The position numbers and the translations under genes were made by a program. From Gammaproteobacteria bacterium (GTDB lineage Bacteria; Pseudomonadota; Gammaproteobacteria; DSM-16500): a stretch of DNA of 64,000 nt. This document shows positions 1-11,505 of this stretch, in pieces. Every line of letters begins with the position of its first letter. The first letter of the stretch is position 1. The notes under the pieces are model-generated. The model was not told where the DNA came from. It saw nothing but the letters and a program-made list of their open reading frames with translations, and did not search any database. The stretch is from contig JAJPJI010000020.1 of assembly GCA_021324305.1 (NCBI GenBank), forward strand, positions 62,001 through 126,000, written 5' to 3'.

Positions 1-316
1 CAAATATCCAGTCTCTCCCTGCATACGATCGGTTGAATGGCTGGGTATCTTTTTGGACCAATTTTTTTGCTGCGCCGCGTATATGTCCTATGAAGATAGT
101 TGAATGGAATCTTGAGAAATCCTGCATTGAGCTGACGAGTGTTGACTTATGATGGTGTTTTGTTTCTTTTATAACGGTTGCTGATAATTCTTCATTGTTG
201 TACCAGGAAAATCCCCGGCCATAAGACTGTGTTGGAATCTGTTCGGGGATTGAGGATTTCAGCAAAATAGAAGGTGAACTCATACAGTCAAGTGATAATG
301 CCAGTATTTGACTCAT
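1..316 (-). CDS. Class II glutamine-amidotransferase-like protein, N-terminal part (runs off the window)
   Basis: An open frame on the minus strand begins with ATG at 316 and continues past base 1, giving about 105 residues. A GAGG ribosome site lies 8 bases upstream. The frame ends in view with an IRGAAKK...TQPFNRSYAGRDWIF stretch, which matches the HxR/ThPF-x-R-x-W-xF region just before the AHNG motif of YafJ-type class II amidotransferases. These enzymes hydrolyse glutamine with an N-terminal Cys2. Here residue 2 is Ser (MSQILALSLDC), so the normal nucleophile is absent; the first Cys is residue 11. In Legionellales such domains can be fused to ATP-grasp ligases, but the rest lies outside this window. 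The family call rests on this short segment only. Confidence 0.6.
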   Translation of the reverse strand, partial: MSQILALSLDCMSSPSILLKSSIPEQIPTQSYGRGFSWYNNEELSATVIKETKHHHKSTLVSSMQDFSRFHSTIFIGHIRGAAKKLVQKDTQPFNRSYAGRDWIF

Positions 317-526
317 ATATCCCTCGCCATTCCTGTTTTACATATCAACTCGCCAGATTAATCATTAAATTACTGTTATTCATTTGATTTTGTACTAATT
401 ATTATTATTTTATCATATTATGATTAAGGTCTATAAAATCTCTTCATTGATTTTTAACGAATACCTGATAATAATCAATTAACTGTATCAGGCTGATGTC
501 GTCTGATTTCTGCTGCCAATAAATTT

Positions 527-535
527 TGGTATAAT
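527..535 (+). promoter_or_regulatory. Extended -10 promoter of the Q-rich small gene
   Basis: TGGTATAAT at 527-535 is a perfect extended -10 element (TGnTATAAT). No clear -35 is present, as is usual for this promoter class. Transcription would begin near 542, leaving a leader of about 30 bases before the ATG at 574. Confidence 0.6.
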
Positions 536-573
536 CTATTAGTACACTTACACAAAAATTGTCAGGAGGATAT

Positions 574-720
574 ATGAGACCAGACGATAAAGCACATAAC
601 CAGGGACAAAAATCATACGACCCTAAACAGCAACAGCAGCAACAACGTCAGCAGCAACAGCAACAACAAAGACGACCACAACAAGGTCCGTATCAAAAGC
701 AACAGGATCAAAAAAAATAA
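574..720 (+). CDS. Small glutamine-rich protein, 48 residues
   Basis: ATG at 574 is preceded by a near-perfect ribosome site (CAGGAGGA, 563-570) and an extended -10 promoter, so this short frame is very likely translated. The product is MRPDDKAHNQ followed by GQKSYDPK and then a run dominated by Gln (residues 19-38), with interspersed Arg, and a QKQQDQKK tail. It has no signal peptide or hydrophobic segment and is strongly basic. The Gln codons mix CAA and CAG. I do not recognise a family. Such proteins may bind RNA or nucleic acid through Arg/Gln-rich disorder, but that is a guess. The gene stands alone between the divergent amidotransferase-like gene and convergent ligA. Confidence 0.65.
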   Translation: MRPDDKAHNQGQKSYDPKQQQQQQRQQQQQQQRRPQQGPYQKQQDQKK

Positions 721-728
721 TGGAGTAT

Positions 729-755
729 TCCTCAGTGGCTGAAAGCCACTGAGGA
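729..755. terminator. Hairpin between the convergent Q-rich gene and ligA
   Basis: A 12-bp perfect inverted repeat (TCCTCAGTGGCT / AGCCACTGAGGA) with a GAA loop sits 9 bases after the Q-rich stop and 22 bases beyond the ligA stop. There is no T-tract on the plus side. On the minus side a T-rich stretch follows only after about 10 bases. It probably serves as a bidirectional 3'-end structure. Confidence 0.55.
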
Positions 756-777
756 CCATTATCAGTATCAATCGAAA

Positions 778-2808
<2,031 letters not shown>

Positions 2809-5800
2809 TTATGACCCCGCCATGTCAATCGCTTTTTCGATATCAACGCTTACCAAACGGGATACGCCGGGTTCATTCATGGTCACACCAATCAGATGTT
2901 CGCCCATTTCGATGGTAATTTTATTGTGACTAATGAAAATAAACTGCGTTTTTTCCGACATGACTTTAACTAATCGGGTAAAACGCAAGACATTCGCATC
3001 ATCAAGCGCTGCGTCGACTTCGTCCAGCAGGCAGAATGGTGCGGGATTCAGATAAAAGATCGAGAAGATCAGGGCGATCGCGGTCAGTGATTTCTCTCCG
3101 CCGGATAACAGGTAAATGGAACTGTTACGTTTGCCCGGGGGGCAGGCCATCATTGTGACACCGGCTTCCAGGAGGTTATCGCTTGTTAACTCAAGATAGG
3201 CTTTTCCACCGCCAAAGATAGTCGGAAACAGTTCCTGAAATCTTCCATTGACTTTATCAAATGTATCCTTGAAACGAGCACGGGTTTCGCGGTCAATTTT
3301 ATTGATGGCATCCTCAAGCGTTGCGAGACCTGACTGCAAATCTTCAAGTTGATGATCAAGATACTGTTTGCGTTCAAGGCAAGTGGTATATTCATCGATG
3401 GCAACGAGATTAATGGGACCGAGGCGGTTAATACGCTGTACAATTTGATCCAGCTTGGTCTGCCATTCTTCGGCGGTGATGTCCTGTGGCAGATCTTTTA
3501 AGATGTCTTCTAGTTTGAATTCAGTTTCCTTCATCTGTTCGCAAATTGTATCAGCCTTGACTTTCCAGCCTTGTAACTCGACACGTAATGTTTCCAATGC
3601 TCCGCGTACTTTGCTGATATCACGCTCAATTGTTTGCCGCTTGTCTTCAAGATTACGAAACTCTTGATCAAGCGATTCCATGGAAACACGTGCTGTGTTA
3701 AGTTCAACTTCCACGCTGACATGCTTGTCGAGCGCCCTTGACAGGGATTTTTTAAGTATGTCCATCGGCTGCATTGAGCTTAATTCACTTTGTAACGTGA
3801 ATTTTCGTTCATTCAGGGATGCAAGCTGTGACTGCATGCGGGTAATATTGGACTGCAGCGAAGATTTTTGTGATTTCGATGTTTGCAACCGAATTTCCAG
3901 CTCATGCAAATAGTCTTTCTTCTTATTTGTGTTTTCACGGATGACTTGCAAACGGGTGCGGGCCTTATCACGTTCATTCACAAGCTCATCCCTGATTTTC
4001 GCCTGTTGCTCCAGGTCATTTAATGCGTGTTCCCAGAGTGATCTTGCTTTTAACAACTCATCTTCCGCTTGCTTTAACTGGGTTGCACAGTCATGTTGTT
4101 CGGTATTGAATCTGTCTATCTGTGCTTTTAATTCAGCGAGCCGCTCCTGCTTCATTTTATGTTGCGCATTAATTTGTGCGGCAGCGGCCTGTTGCTGATT
4201 ATAAGTTTGTTGCAACTGATCGCGCTGCAGCTCCAGTGTCTGAATTTGTTCACGTCGGTCAGCAATATTGTCTTCGAGCTCGGATTGCTTTTCCTGCAAA
4301 TGATCGATGCGTGAAGCCAATTGTTTCAATTCCTGTTCACGCTGAAATACACCCGCTGCCGGATCTTCCTCTCGCAGGATTTTTAGCCATGAACGGTTTA
4401 GCCAGATGCCGTCTCGTGTAACAATGGATTCATCCACATTCAGTGATTCACACACTTTCAAGGCTTCTTCGATGGAATCAGCAACATAGATTCCTGAAAG
4501 CAAAGAATCCAACGGCCATGGTGATTTCACTTTTTCAAGTAACTGCACACCGTGATTTCCGGCGTTTGCTCTGGATGCGCTATGTGCGGGCGTAAATACG
4601 CACAGGTTACCAGACTTGAAATTATCAAGATGTGGTATCAGGTCATTGACTTCATCAACGCAAATTGCCTGCAGGCAGAAACCCAATACTTTTTCTACTG
4701 CCAGTTCCCAGCCATTCTCTACTTCAATGTTTTGTGCCAGGCGCGGTTTTCCTGACAGATTATGCTGTTTGACCCAGGGTGCGGCAGGATTATCACGCTG
4801 TCCTAATGCAGTTTGCTGAAGAGCCTCAAGCGATGCCTGCTGTCCTCGCAATCTTTGCAATTCATTGCGAACCTTGTCTAACTGGACATTCGACTCCTGC
4901 TGGGCAGATTGCAGCCGGGTAATTTCATCGCGGGTCTCAGCGAGTTGCTGATTCTGATATTCGAGTTTGTCAGCTATTTCATAGGATTGCTGGAAATAGC
5001 CTTCAATTTCCCGGTTTAGTTCCGAGAAATTATACTGGCCCTGTTCTTGCTGCAATTGTTCATTGCGTTTTTGCAATGACGCAATTCGTTGTTCAAGGTA
5101 TTGAATATGGGTTTTTTCAACCTGGGCAGTCTGAGCTGTCTTTGCAGATTTCTGGTTAAACTCGTCCCAGCTGGTTTGCCAGTTCTGGGTTGCCTCTTCT
5201 GCGTCCGCCAATTCATGCTGCAACGCATGCATTTCCTCACTGACGACTGAAACCTGGGGCTCCAATTCCTGAATTTCATACTGGAGTTCATGTAAATTAT
5301 CTTCTGTTTCAGCGATCTGGGTTTTGACATTTTGCCAGTCATTTTCTGTTTGCTTGAGATCGCTTTCCCATTGCTGCTGTCTCTCCTGATGGTGCAGGAT
5401 ATCTTGCTCAATACGAGTAATTTCATTGCCAACGGAATAATAGCGGCGCTGTACTTCCTGGAATGCGTCATTGGCAACACGCTGTTCGTGGCGTAATTGC
5501 TCAAGTTCACGATCTGTCCTGCTCAATTCACTATTTCGTGCTTCCAGTGCGGTTTCTTCGCGTTGAATCTTGAGAGTATGATCAACCATGTGACTATCAA
5601 GTTGCCGCCATTGTATGCCATATAGCTCTGCTCTTAAGACCCGTTCCTGTTGTTTGTAGGATTTATACTTCTCGGCCACGTTCGCCTGATGCTTCAGATG
5701 GCTTAGCTGTTTCTCAAGCTCTGCACGCAAATCATTTACCCTGGCTAGATTTTCTTTTGTATGACCGATACGCAATTCTGTTTCGTGACGGCGCTCCTTG

Positions 5801-6318
5801 TATTTGGATATCCCTGCTGCTTCTTCAAGATAAGTGCGTAATTCATCCGGTTTGGCTTCGATGACACGACTGATCATGTTTTGACCAATGATGGAGTAAC
5901 TCCGCGGACCCAGCCCGGTACCCAGAAAAATATCAACAATATCGCGTTTACGGCAACGCACGCCATTCAGATAATAAGATGAGTCAGATTCCCTGTTAAT
6001 GACACGCTTGACTGAGATCTCGGCAAATTTGGCATATTCACCGCCGATTGTGCCGTCTGAATTATCAAAGATCAGCTCAACAGATGCCTGCCCTACCGGC
6101 TTACGCGCTGTTGACCCATTAAAGATAACATCTGTAAGTGCTTCACCACGCAAGTATTTTGGCGAACTTTCACCCATGACCCAGGTAACTGCATCAATTA
6201 TATTCGATTTTCCGCAGCCATTGGGGCCCACTACTGCTACCAGATTGCTTGGCAAATTAATGGTTGTAGGGTCCACAAAGGACTTGAAACCTGACATTTT
6301 AATCTTTGAAAGTTGCAT
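2809..6318 (-). CDS. smc: Chromosome segregation protein SMC
   Basis: ATPase that compacts and helps segregate the chromosome as part of the SMC-ScpA-ScpB condensin. The Walker A loop GPNGCGKSN is at residues 31-39, two long Gln/Glu-rich coiled coils flank a hinge at about 520-640, and the C-terminal head carries the signature LSGGEKSLTA and Walker B FCLLDEVDAALD. The product has 1169 residues from the ATG at 6318, where AGGG lies 9 bases upstream; an ATG three codons earlier (6327) abuts the AGGG directly and is unlikely. The N-terminus (MQLSKIKMSGFKSFVDPT) matches the family. Next gene is ligA. Confidence 0.95.
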   Translation of the reverse strand: MQLSKIKMSGFKSFVDPTTINLPSNLVAVVGPNGCGKSNIIDAVTWVMGESSPKYLRGEALTDVIFNGSTARKPVGQASVELIFDNSDGTIGGEYAKFAEISVKRVINRESDSSYYLNGVRCRKRDIVDIFLGTGLGPRSYSIIGQNMISRVIEAKPDELRTYLEEAAGISKYKERRHETELRIGHTKENLARVNDLRAELEKQLSHLKHQANVAEKYKSYKQQERVLRAELYGIQWRQLDSHMVDHTLKIQREETALEARNSELSRTDRELEQLRHEQRVANDAFQEVQRRYYSVGNEITRIEQDILHHQERQQQWESDLKQTENDWQNVKTQIAETEDNLHELQYEIQELEPQVSVVSEEMHALQHELADAEEATQNWQTSWDEFNQKSAKTAQTAQVEKTHIQYLEQRIASLQKRNEQLQQEQGQYNFSELNREIEGYFQQSYEIADKLEYQNQQLAETRDEITRLQSAQQESNVQLDKVRNELQRLRGQQASLEALQQTALGQRDNPAAPWVKQHNLSGKPRLAQNIEVENGWELAVEKVLGFCLQAICVDEVNDLIPHLDNFKSGNLCVFTPAHSASRANAGNHGVQLLEKVKSPWPLDSLLSGIYVADSIEEALKVCESLNVDESIVTRDGIWLNRSWLKILREEDPAAGVFQREQELKQLASRIDHLQEKQSELEDNIADRREQIQTLELQRDQLQQTYNQQQAAAAQINAQHKMKQERLAELKAQIDRFNTEQHDCATQLKQAEDELLKARSLWEHALNDLEQQAKIRDELVNERDKARTRLQVIRENTNKKKDYLHELEIRLQTSKSQKSSLQSNITRMQSQLASLNERKFTLQSELSSMQPMDILKKSLSRALDKHVSVEVELNTARVSMESLDQEFRNLEDKRQTIERDISKVRGALETLRVELQGWKVKADTICEQMKETEFKLEDILKDLPQDITAEEWQTKLDQIVQRINRLGPINLVAIDEYTTCLERKQYLDHQLEDLQSGLATLEDAINKIDRETRARFKDTFDKVNGRFQELFPTIFGGGKAYLELTSDNLLEAGVTMMACPPGKRNSSIYLLSGGEKSLTAIALIFSIFYLNPAPFCLLDEVDAALDDANVLRFTRLVKVMSEKTQFIFISHNKITIEMGEHLIGVTMNEPGVSRLVSVDIEKAIDMAGS

Positions 6319-6433
6319 GTTTAGCATCCCTAAAATATTGGCAGATATTATGCCAGTTTATGTGCCCCGGATTCCATAGATTCCATGCAACAAATCGATT
6401 AAGCTATTTGAAAGGAATGTAATTTTATCGACT

Positions 6434-7474
6434 ATGACGTTGACTACTATCACACAAAAGCTATGGTTGCCCTATCTTGTCGCCGGACTTGGTATTCTGG
6501 TGTCATTGATACTCTGGCTGATTTTTTGGCATGATTTACAGGCTTACCTGGATTTGCTCCTTGCAGTGAAGTTGTATCTTCCCTGGCTGGCCTTGTTTTT
6601 TGGCTTGAGTTTTTCTTTTCTGATTGCAGCCCTGATACGCATGACCCAGCTTGCCCGACTGCGCACATTCATACTTAATCAGACCAACGAAGATTTAAAA
6701 AAGGAAATTAACGAGCGAATCAGCGCGGAAGAAACCAAGCAAAAACTCGAAGTTGCCTTGCTACAAGGTCAAAAGCTGCAGGCCATGGGTACCCTGGCGG
6801 GTGGGATTGCTCATGATTTCAACAACATACTCTACGCAATCATAGGCTATACCGAAATGGCAAGGGAAGATGTTGCCAAGGATACACTGGTCCATAAAAA
6901 TCTTGGCAAGGTAATTGATGCCGCACATCGCGGGCAGGAACTGGTGTCCCGGATACTCGCTTTCAGCCGTCGTCAGCATCATCAATTTGATCCAATTAAT
7001 CTCAGAACAACCACGGAAGCTGCGCTTTCATTACTCAGACCGACTATTCCAGCAAGTGTGATTATTAATTTTACCCCGACGGATGTGACCATTTTGGGAA
7101 ACCAGACTCAGATCCATCAGGTGCTGGTCAATATTATCAATAATGCTGTTGATGCAATGGATGGAGAGGGAACGATAAATATTCAAATGAGTCATATACC
7201 CGCTGGAGATGCATTTTTGAAACAATTTCCAGACATACTACCGCAAAATTATTGTAAAATTGAAATATCGGACACAGGTCATGGAATGGATCAGCATACG
7301 ATTGAGCGTATCTTCGAGCCATTTTTTACAACCAAGGAGGTAGGAAAAGGAACTGGTCTCGGCTTGTCGATTGTTCATTCAATTATTAAAGAACACCAAG
7401 GCGAGATAACAGTTACCAGCCAGTTAGGGCATGGAACCACCTTTATGATACTGCTGCCGGAATTTACGGTTTAA
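6434..7474 (+). CDS. Membrane sensor histidine kinase (NtrB-like catalytic core)
   Basis: Predicted inner-membrane sensor kinase, 346 residues. Two hydrophobic segments (about 13-32 and 47-68) are separated by only a short loop, so there is almost no periplasmic sensor. A short coiled coil leads to the dimerisation/phospho-acceptor helix GGIAHDFNN (His127), as in NtrB-type kinases that act with a blind receiver. The ATPase domain shows an N box (NIINNAVDAM), G1 (DTGHGMD), F box (FEPFFTTKE) and G2 (GTGLGLSIV). The response regulator follows after 11 bases. What it senses cannot be told; with no extracytoplasmic domain it probably reads a membrane or cytoplasmic signal. Confidence 0.88.
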   Translation: MTLTTITQKLWLPYLVAGLGILVSLILWLIFWHDLQAYLDLLLAVKLYLPWLALFFGLSFSFLIAALIRMTQLARLRTFILNQTNEDLKKEINERISAEETKQKLEVALLQGQKLQAMGTLAGGIAHDFNNILYAIIGYTEMAREDVAKDTLVHKNLGKVIDAAHRGQELVSRILAFSRRQHHQFDPINLRTTTEAALSLLRPTIPASVIINFTPTDVTILGNQTQIHQVLVNIINNAVDAMDGEGTINIQMSHIPAGDAFLKQFPDILPQNYCKIEISDTGHGMDQHTIERIFEPFFTTKEVGKGTGLGLSIVHSIIKEHQGEITVTSQLGHGTTFMILLPEFTV

Positions 7475-7485
7475 AGGAGTCGATC

Positions 7486-7875
7486 ATGGCAAAAATTTTA
7501 CTTGTTGAAGATGATGACCTAGTAAGAGACATGTTAACACAAGTATTGCAACGTGCCTCTCACCAGGTAACCTGTGCAGCAAATGGTGAAGAGGCGACTG
7601 AATGCCTCAAAAGAGAAGAACCTGACATCATGGTTACTGATATTATCATGCCAAAGAAGAGCGGGATTACGTTAATATCCGAGGTTAAAAATCGTCATCC
7701 AAATCTTGAAATCATTGCGATATCAGGCGGAGGACGTCTTGATCCAACCGGCTATCTGGATTTATCAGAAACACTGGGTGCATCTGTTTCATTTGAAAAA
7801 CCGATTGATAACACTGCTCTCCTGATGGCAATTGATCTGCTTTTGCATGGCAAAAAAGAAAAGATCAGTCATTAA
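7486..7875 (+). CDS. Single-domain response regulator (CheY-like receiver)
   Basis: Receiver domain only, 129 residues, with an acidic pocket at E8-D9-D10, phospho-acceptor D52 (VTDIIMPKKSG), Ser80 and invariant Lys105 (FEKP). An AAGGAG ribosome site precedes the ATG. It lies 11 bases after the histidine kinase, which is its evident partner. No DNA-binding or enzymatic output domain is present, so the pair either relays phosphate to another protein or works through protein contact. The target is unknown. Confidence 0.9.
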   Translation: MAKILLVEDDDLVRDMLTQVLQRASHQVTCAANGEEATECLKREEPDIMVTDIIMPKKSGITLISEVKNRHPNLEIIAISGGGRLDPTGYLDLSETLGASVSFEKPIDNTALLMAIDLLLHGKKEKISH

Positions 7876-7893
7876 AATATCTGACGTGATGCG

Positions 7894-10200
7894 TTATTCA
7901 TTCCAATATTTTTTATGACTCACACGATATTCATCAGGTCTCGCAATGCTTTTTCCTTTTTCCAATTTAAACTGAATTGTACCGCTATTAACGGTATTAT
8001 ATTGTTGCGCATGTATGGCTGCGTAGGCTGCTGCCACTCCGGGATGAGGAAAATGGTAACGATTTCGATATCCGGTTGCATAGACCACAATCTGTGGATG
8101 TACCGCTTGAATAAATTGAGGCATGCCGGATGTTTTACTGCCATGATGCGGTGCAATCATGATATTCGCCGGCAGATTCCCTGGTATTCTCGCAAGTAAA
8201 TCAATCTCGGCAGATTTTTCAATGTCTCCTGTCAATAGTACGCGTTTCTCACCATTATCAATCATCAGCACACAAGAATTATTGTTTCGGTCACGCAAAA
8301 TTTTTTCAGATGGATTCAAGAAAGTAAAATTCACACCATCCCAGGACCAGGAAATTCCGGAACGACAATAATGATTATCCGTAGATGTGATTTTATCAGG
8401 GACACTTGACTGGACACTTTTGACATCCAGTAATCTCAAGACTGAAAATGCACCGCCAATGTGATCGTTATCGCCATGACTGATGACCAGCATGTCAATC
8501 ACATTGGCAGACAGTAACCGCAGATAGGGTACAACAACACTTTCACCCATGTCGAAACTGGAACTGAAACTTGGTCCAGCATCATAAATTAGCGTATGCT
8601 GATACGTTTGCACAACAATAGACAATCCTTGCCCAACATCCAGCACAGAAAACCAGATGTCGCCTGATGCAGGTTTGGCAGGTTTGAAAAGCAAGGCGGG
8701 AGCAATCCAAACTATACCCAGCCATCTTCCCGGCAAGCCTGCGGGAACAAGCAACAAGACAAATCCAAGCATTGTAACAGCCAAAATGGAATAATCAGCT
8801 ATCGAGAATTGATTCACGGAAACATTAAATCGAGCGAGCCAGGCCAAAAATGCCCATAATGCCATCAGGCTGCGGTTAGCGATTAATAATAATAAAACGC
8901 CCAGGCTGGGAATAATGACTATCAAACAACTCCCAATCAGACAGAATGGCAAAATAAAAAATTCAAGCCAGGGAATAGCGATAGTATTGGCCGCAAAAGA
9001 TATCAGAGAGCACTCCTGATATAATGCCAATGTCATTGGAACAAGGCCTGCGCCAATTACCCACTGCACCCTGCCCCATCTCCACCAGATACTGTCAGTT
9101 TGCAACCGACCACCCATACCATAAATAATCAAAGCGATCGTGATGAATGATAACCAGAAACTTACTGTCAAGACACAGAGTGGATTGATAAGCTGCATCA
9201 TCAGCAATGCAAGGCTCCAGACATGCCAGGCATTCGTGTTCCGCCTGCTTATGATTGTGATAATACACAGTGTCAGCATCAAGCAAGCACGCTGTGTTGG
9301 TATTGAGTAACCCGCTAATGCACTGTACAGAATTGACAGCAGCAAGGCGGCGCATGCCCCTGCCATCTGGGCGGGAATATATAAAGACAGAATCGACGCA
9401 CGGCGCCATAGCCATGTCACGGTAATATGTATCATGGCTGCAACAATTCCAATATGCAGGCCGGCGATAGCCATGAGATGATTGGTACCTGTGTTTCTTA
9501 ATATTTGCCAATCGTTTTGTGTAATTCCAACACGTACACCAATAATCAATGCAAGCAACCAAGGTGAGATTACCAATCCGTCCAGATGTGAGCCGATTTG
9601 CTCAAACATATATTGCCTAAGCTGCTCAACTGGAAAATGAAACCAATGATGTGATATGAAACGATTATTTATGCATACGGTAACATGGCCGCTGGCACGT
9701 ATTCCATTTTGCAGTGCCCACGCTTCAAAATCGAAAGCGCCCGGACTTTTCACGCCATGAATTCGCTTCAGACGAACGCAGAGGCGCCATTTATCACCCG
9801 CATGTAAATACGGATGTGGATTGCTCCAGGTGAGTCGAATACGTGCATTGCCATTCTTAAGCTTATTTTGAAATTCAAGTTCCTCATTCTGGAAATCAAA
9901 TTTCACACCTGATTTATCAGGAATAGGTAATGAAGCAATGTAGCCCTTGACGATCACTGGATTTCCTTCCATTTCCAATGGCAGTGTCCATGCCAATAAT
10001 GAGTTTGCGCACCAAGCTGACCAGATAAAGCCAAGCATGAAAGCCGCCGGCAAATATGAAAATTGCGAATATTTATACAAACAACACGATGCAAGAATGC
10101 AAGACATGGTAGCAATGCAAATCTGGGTGCCTGAAGGAAATTGCGTATACGTCTGCAAGTATAAATTTCCCAATAAAAAAAGGATGCTGAAAGAGATCAT
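7894..10200 (-). CDS. comEC: DNA-uptake channel protein ComEC/Rec2
   Basis: Inner-membrane channel through which single-stranded DNA enters during natural transformation. The 768 residues show an N-terminal membrane segment with a DUF4131-type soluble domain, a central multi-pass Competence domain containing the LMAIAGLHIGI motif, and a C-terminal metallo-beta-lactamase-like domain with ISHGDNDHIGG and the downstream APHHGSKTSG motif, thought to degrade the non-transported strand. ATG at 10200 has AAGGA 7 bases upstream. The domain set is full-length and intact, so natural competence is plausible if other com/pil genes exist elsewhere. Confidence 0.93.
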   Translation of the reverse strand: MISFSILFLLGNLYLQTYTQFPSGTQICIATMSCILASCCLYKYSQFSYLPAAFMLGFIWSAWCANSLLAWTLPLEMEGNPVIVKGYIASLPIPDKSGVKFDFQNEELEFQNKLKNGNARIRLTWSNPHPYLHAGDKWRLCVRLKRIHGVKSPGAFDFEAWALQNGIRASGHVTVCINNRFISHHWFHFPVEQLRQYMFEQIGSHLDGLVISPWLLALIIGVRVGITQNDWQILRNTGTNHLMAIAGLHIGIVAAMIHITVTWLWRRASILSLYIPAQMAGACAALLLSILYSALAGYSIPTQRACLMLTLCIITIISRRNTNAWHVWSLALLMMQLINPLCVLTVSFWLSFITIALIIYGMGGRLQTDSIWWRWGRVQWVIGAGLVPMTLALYQECSLISFAANTIAIPWLEFFILPFCLIGSCLIVIIPSLGVLLLLIANRSLMALWAFLAWLARFNVSVNQFSIADYSILAVTMLGFVLLLVPAGLPGRWLGIVWIAPALLFKPAKPASGDIWFSVLDVGQGLSIVVQTYQHTLIYDAGPSFSSSFDMGESVVVPYLRLLSANVIDMLVISHGDNDHIGGAFSVLRLLDVKSVQSSVPDKITSTDNHYCRSGISWSWDGVNFTFLNPSEKILRDRNNNSCVLMIDNGEKRVLLTGDIEKSAEIDLLARIPGNLPANIMIAPHHGSKTSGMPQFIQAVHPQIVVYATGYRNRYHFPHPGVAAAYAAIHAQQYNTVNSGTIQFKLEKGKSIARPDEYRVSHKKYWNE

Positions 10201-10353
10201 TTTGGATCCTTGAAAATGGCTAGTGATTTATTTGAAAAAATGAGACTGGGTATTGAGAAATAGAGGTTGAATGGAGGGTGAAGTTAGAATGATACCAGCG
10301 TTAATGGTCTCGCCACTATAAAAAAATTCGTTTGGTTTGGAAATGATTCATAT

Positions 10354-11364
10354 TCATCTATTATTTCTGACCATATCCTCCAAGGCAGAGATCCAGGTTT
10401 CTGAATTGTTAAGACAAGGAATATAGGTGAATCCGGTACCGCCCAGTGCGAGCCATTGTTCACGGGTACGTATATCGATTTCTTCAAGCGTTTCCAGGCA
10501 ATCTGCAACGAATGATGGCGAAATGATAGCAATATCTCTGATGCCTTTATGAATGAGTTCAGGCAATATTAAATCAGTGTAGGGCCGTATCCAGGGTGTG
10601 CGTCCTAATCTTGATTGAAATGCGACGGTATACTGGTCTTTATCCAGGCCTAGCTCAGCTGCTACCAGCCGGGTGGTTGCATAACATTGGGCACGATAGC
10701 AAAATCGGTTTCTGTAATCGACATTAGGGCATGTATCAAGTTTGTTACACTGGATACGACAACCGCTTTTGCTGATATGCCGTTCAGGCAACCCATGATA
10801 GCTGAATAAAATAAACTTATCTTTCGTATCATTTATTGTTTTACGTGCCGTCTCTGCAACACTGCGAATAAATCCGGCATGATTGTAAAAATCACTGATG
10901 ATGCGCAAATCCGGAATATTCCACTCTCTCGCAGCATATGATAAAAGCTTTTCGGTGGCAGAACCATTTGCAGCTGAAGAATATTGCGGAAAAAGTGGAA
11001 TCACTGTAATAGATTCGTAATCCCGGATTTTTTCGAAAGCGTGTTCGATACTGGGATTGCCATAACGCATTCCCAGTTCCACATGATAATCACTTCCGAG
11101 TCTGTCCGCCAATCCCTTGCGCATCTGTTGGCTGAATGTCAATAGAGGTGATCCTGTATCAAGCCATATTTTTTTGTAAGCTGTGGTGGTTTTTTTATGA
11201 CGAAATGGAACAATTAGCATGTTGACCAACGTCCAGCGAATGATTCCTGGCAAATCAATCACTCGCGGATCATTTAGAAATTCGCGTAAATAACGCCGCA
11301 CAGCTTTTGGGTTGCAATCGTCCGGCGTGCCCAAGTTGATTAATAAAACCGCGTTTTTTTTCAT
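10354..11364 (-). CDS. hemH: Ferrochelatase HemH
   Basis: Inserts Fe(II) into protoporphyrin IX, the last step of heme synthesis. The 336 residues begin with the family N-terminus (LLINLGTPD). The metal/porphyrin-site histidine is in FSYHGLPERH, and the conserved acidic patch is in LETLEEIDIRT. The protein lacks a membrane segment and is expected in the cytoplasm or at the membrane face. It stands between comEC and lolD with gaps of about 150 bases on each side and is probably its own transcription unit. hemF, another heme gene, lies at 61089 in this window. Confidence 0.96.
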   Translation of the reverse strand: MKKNAVLLINLGTPDDCNPKAVRRYLREFLNDPRVIDLPGIIRWTLVNMLIVPFRHKKTTTAYKKIWLDTGSPLLTFSQQMRKGLADRLGSDYHVELGMRYGNPSIEHAFEKIRDYESITVIPLFPQYSSAANGSATEKLLSYAAREWNIPDLRIISDFYNHAGFIRSVAETARKTINDTKDKFILFSYHGLPERHISKSGCRIQCNKLDTCPNVDYRNRFCYRAQCYATTRLVAAELGLDKDQYTVAFQSRLGRTPWIRPYTDLILPELIHKGIRDIAIISPSFVADCLETLEEIDIRTREQWLALGGTGFTYIPCLNNSETWISALEDMVRNNR

Positions 11365-11505
11365 TTTAAGCCTGAATAGTTGATTTATTTAAACTGTATT
11401 ATTTACAGCATGCAATAAAGAATTTGAAAATATGCGTTTAAGCAGTCTGTATCGTTTCATGAATTTATTTAGTTAAATTTGTCTCTGTCCTGATCATAAT
11501 ATACC

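Noticed and set aside
574..720. CAA/CAG repeat as a microsatellite or CRISPR-like array
   Set aside because: The repeat is in frame, irregular, and sits behind strong expression signals; it simply encodes glutamines. No CRISPR repeats or spacers are seen anywhere.
5016..5510. 164-residue minus-strand frame within smc
   Set aside because: Alternate frame of the smc coiled coil; low-complexity coiled-coil DNA keeps other frames open.
9095..9562. 155-residue minus-strand frame within comEC
   Set aside because: Alternate frame of the hydrophobic Competence domain; composition is Cys/Tyr/His-rich and unlike a real protein.
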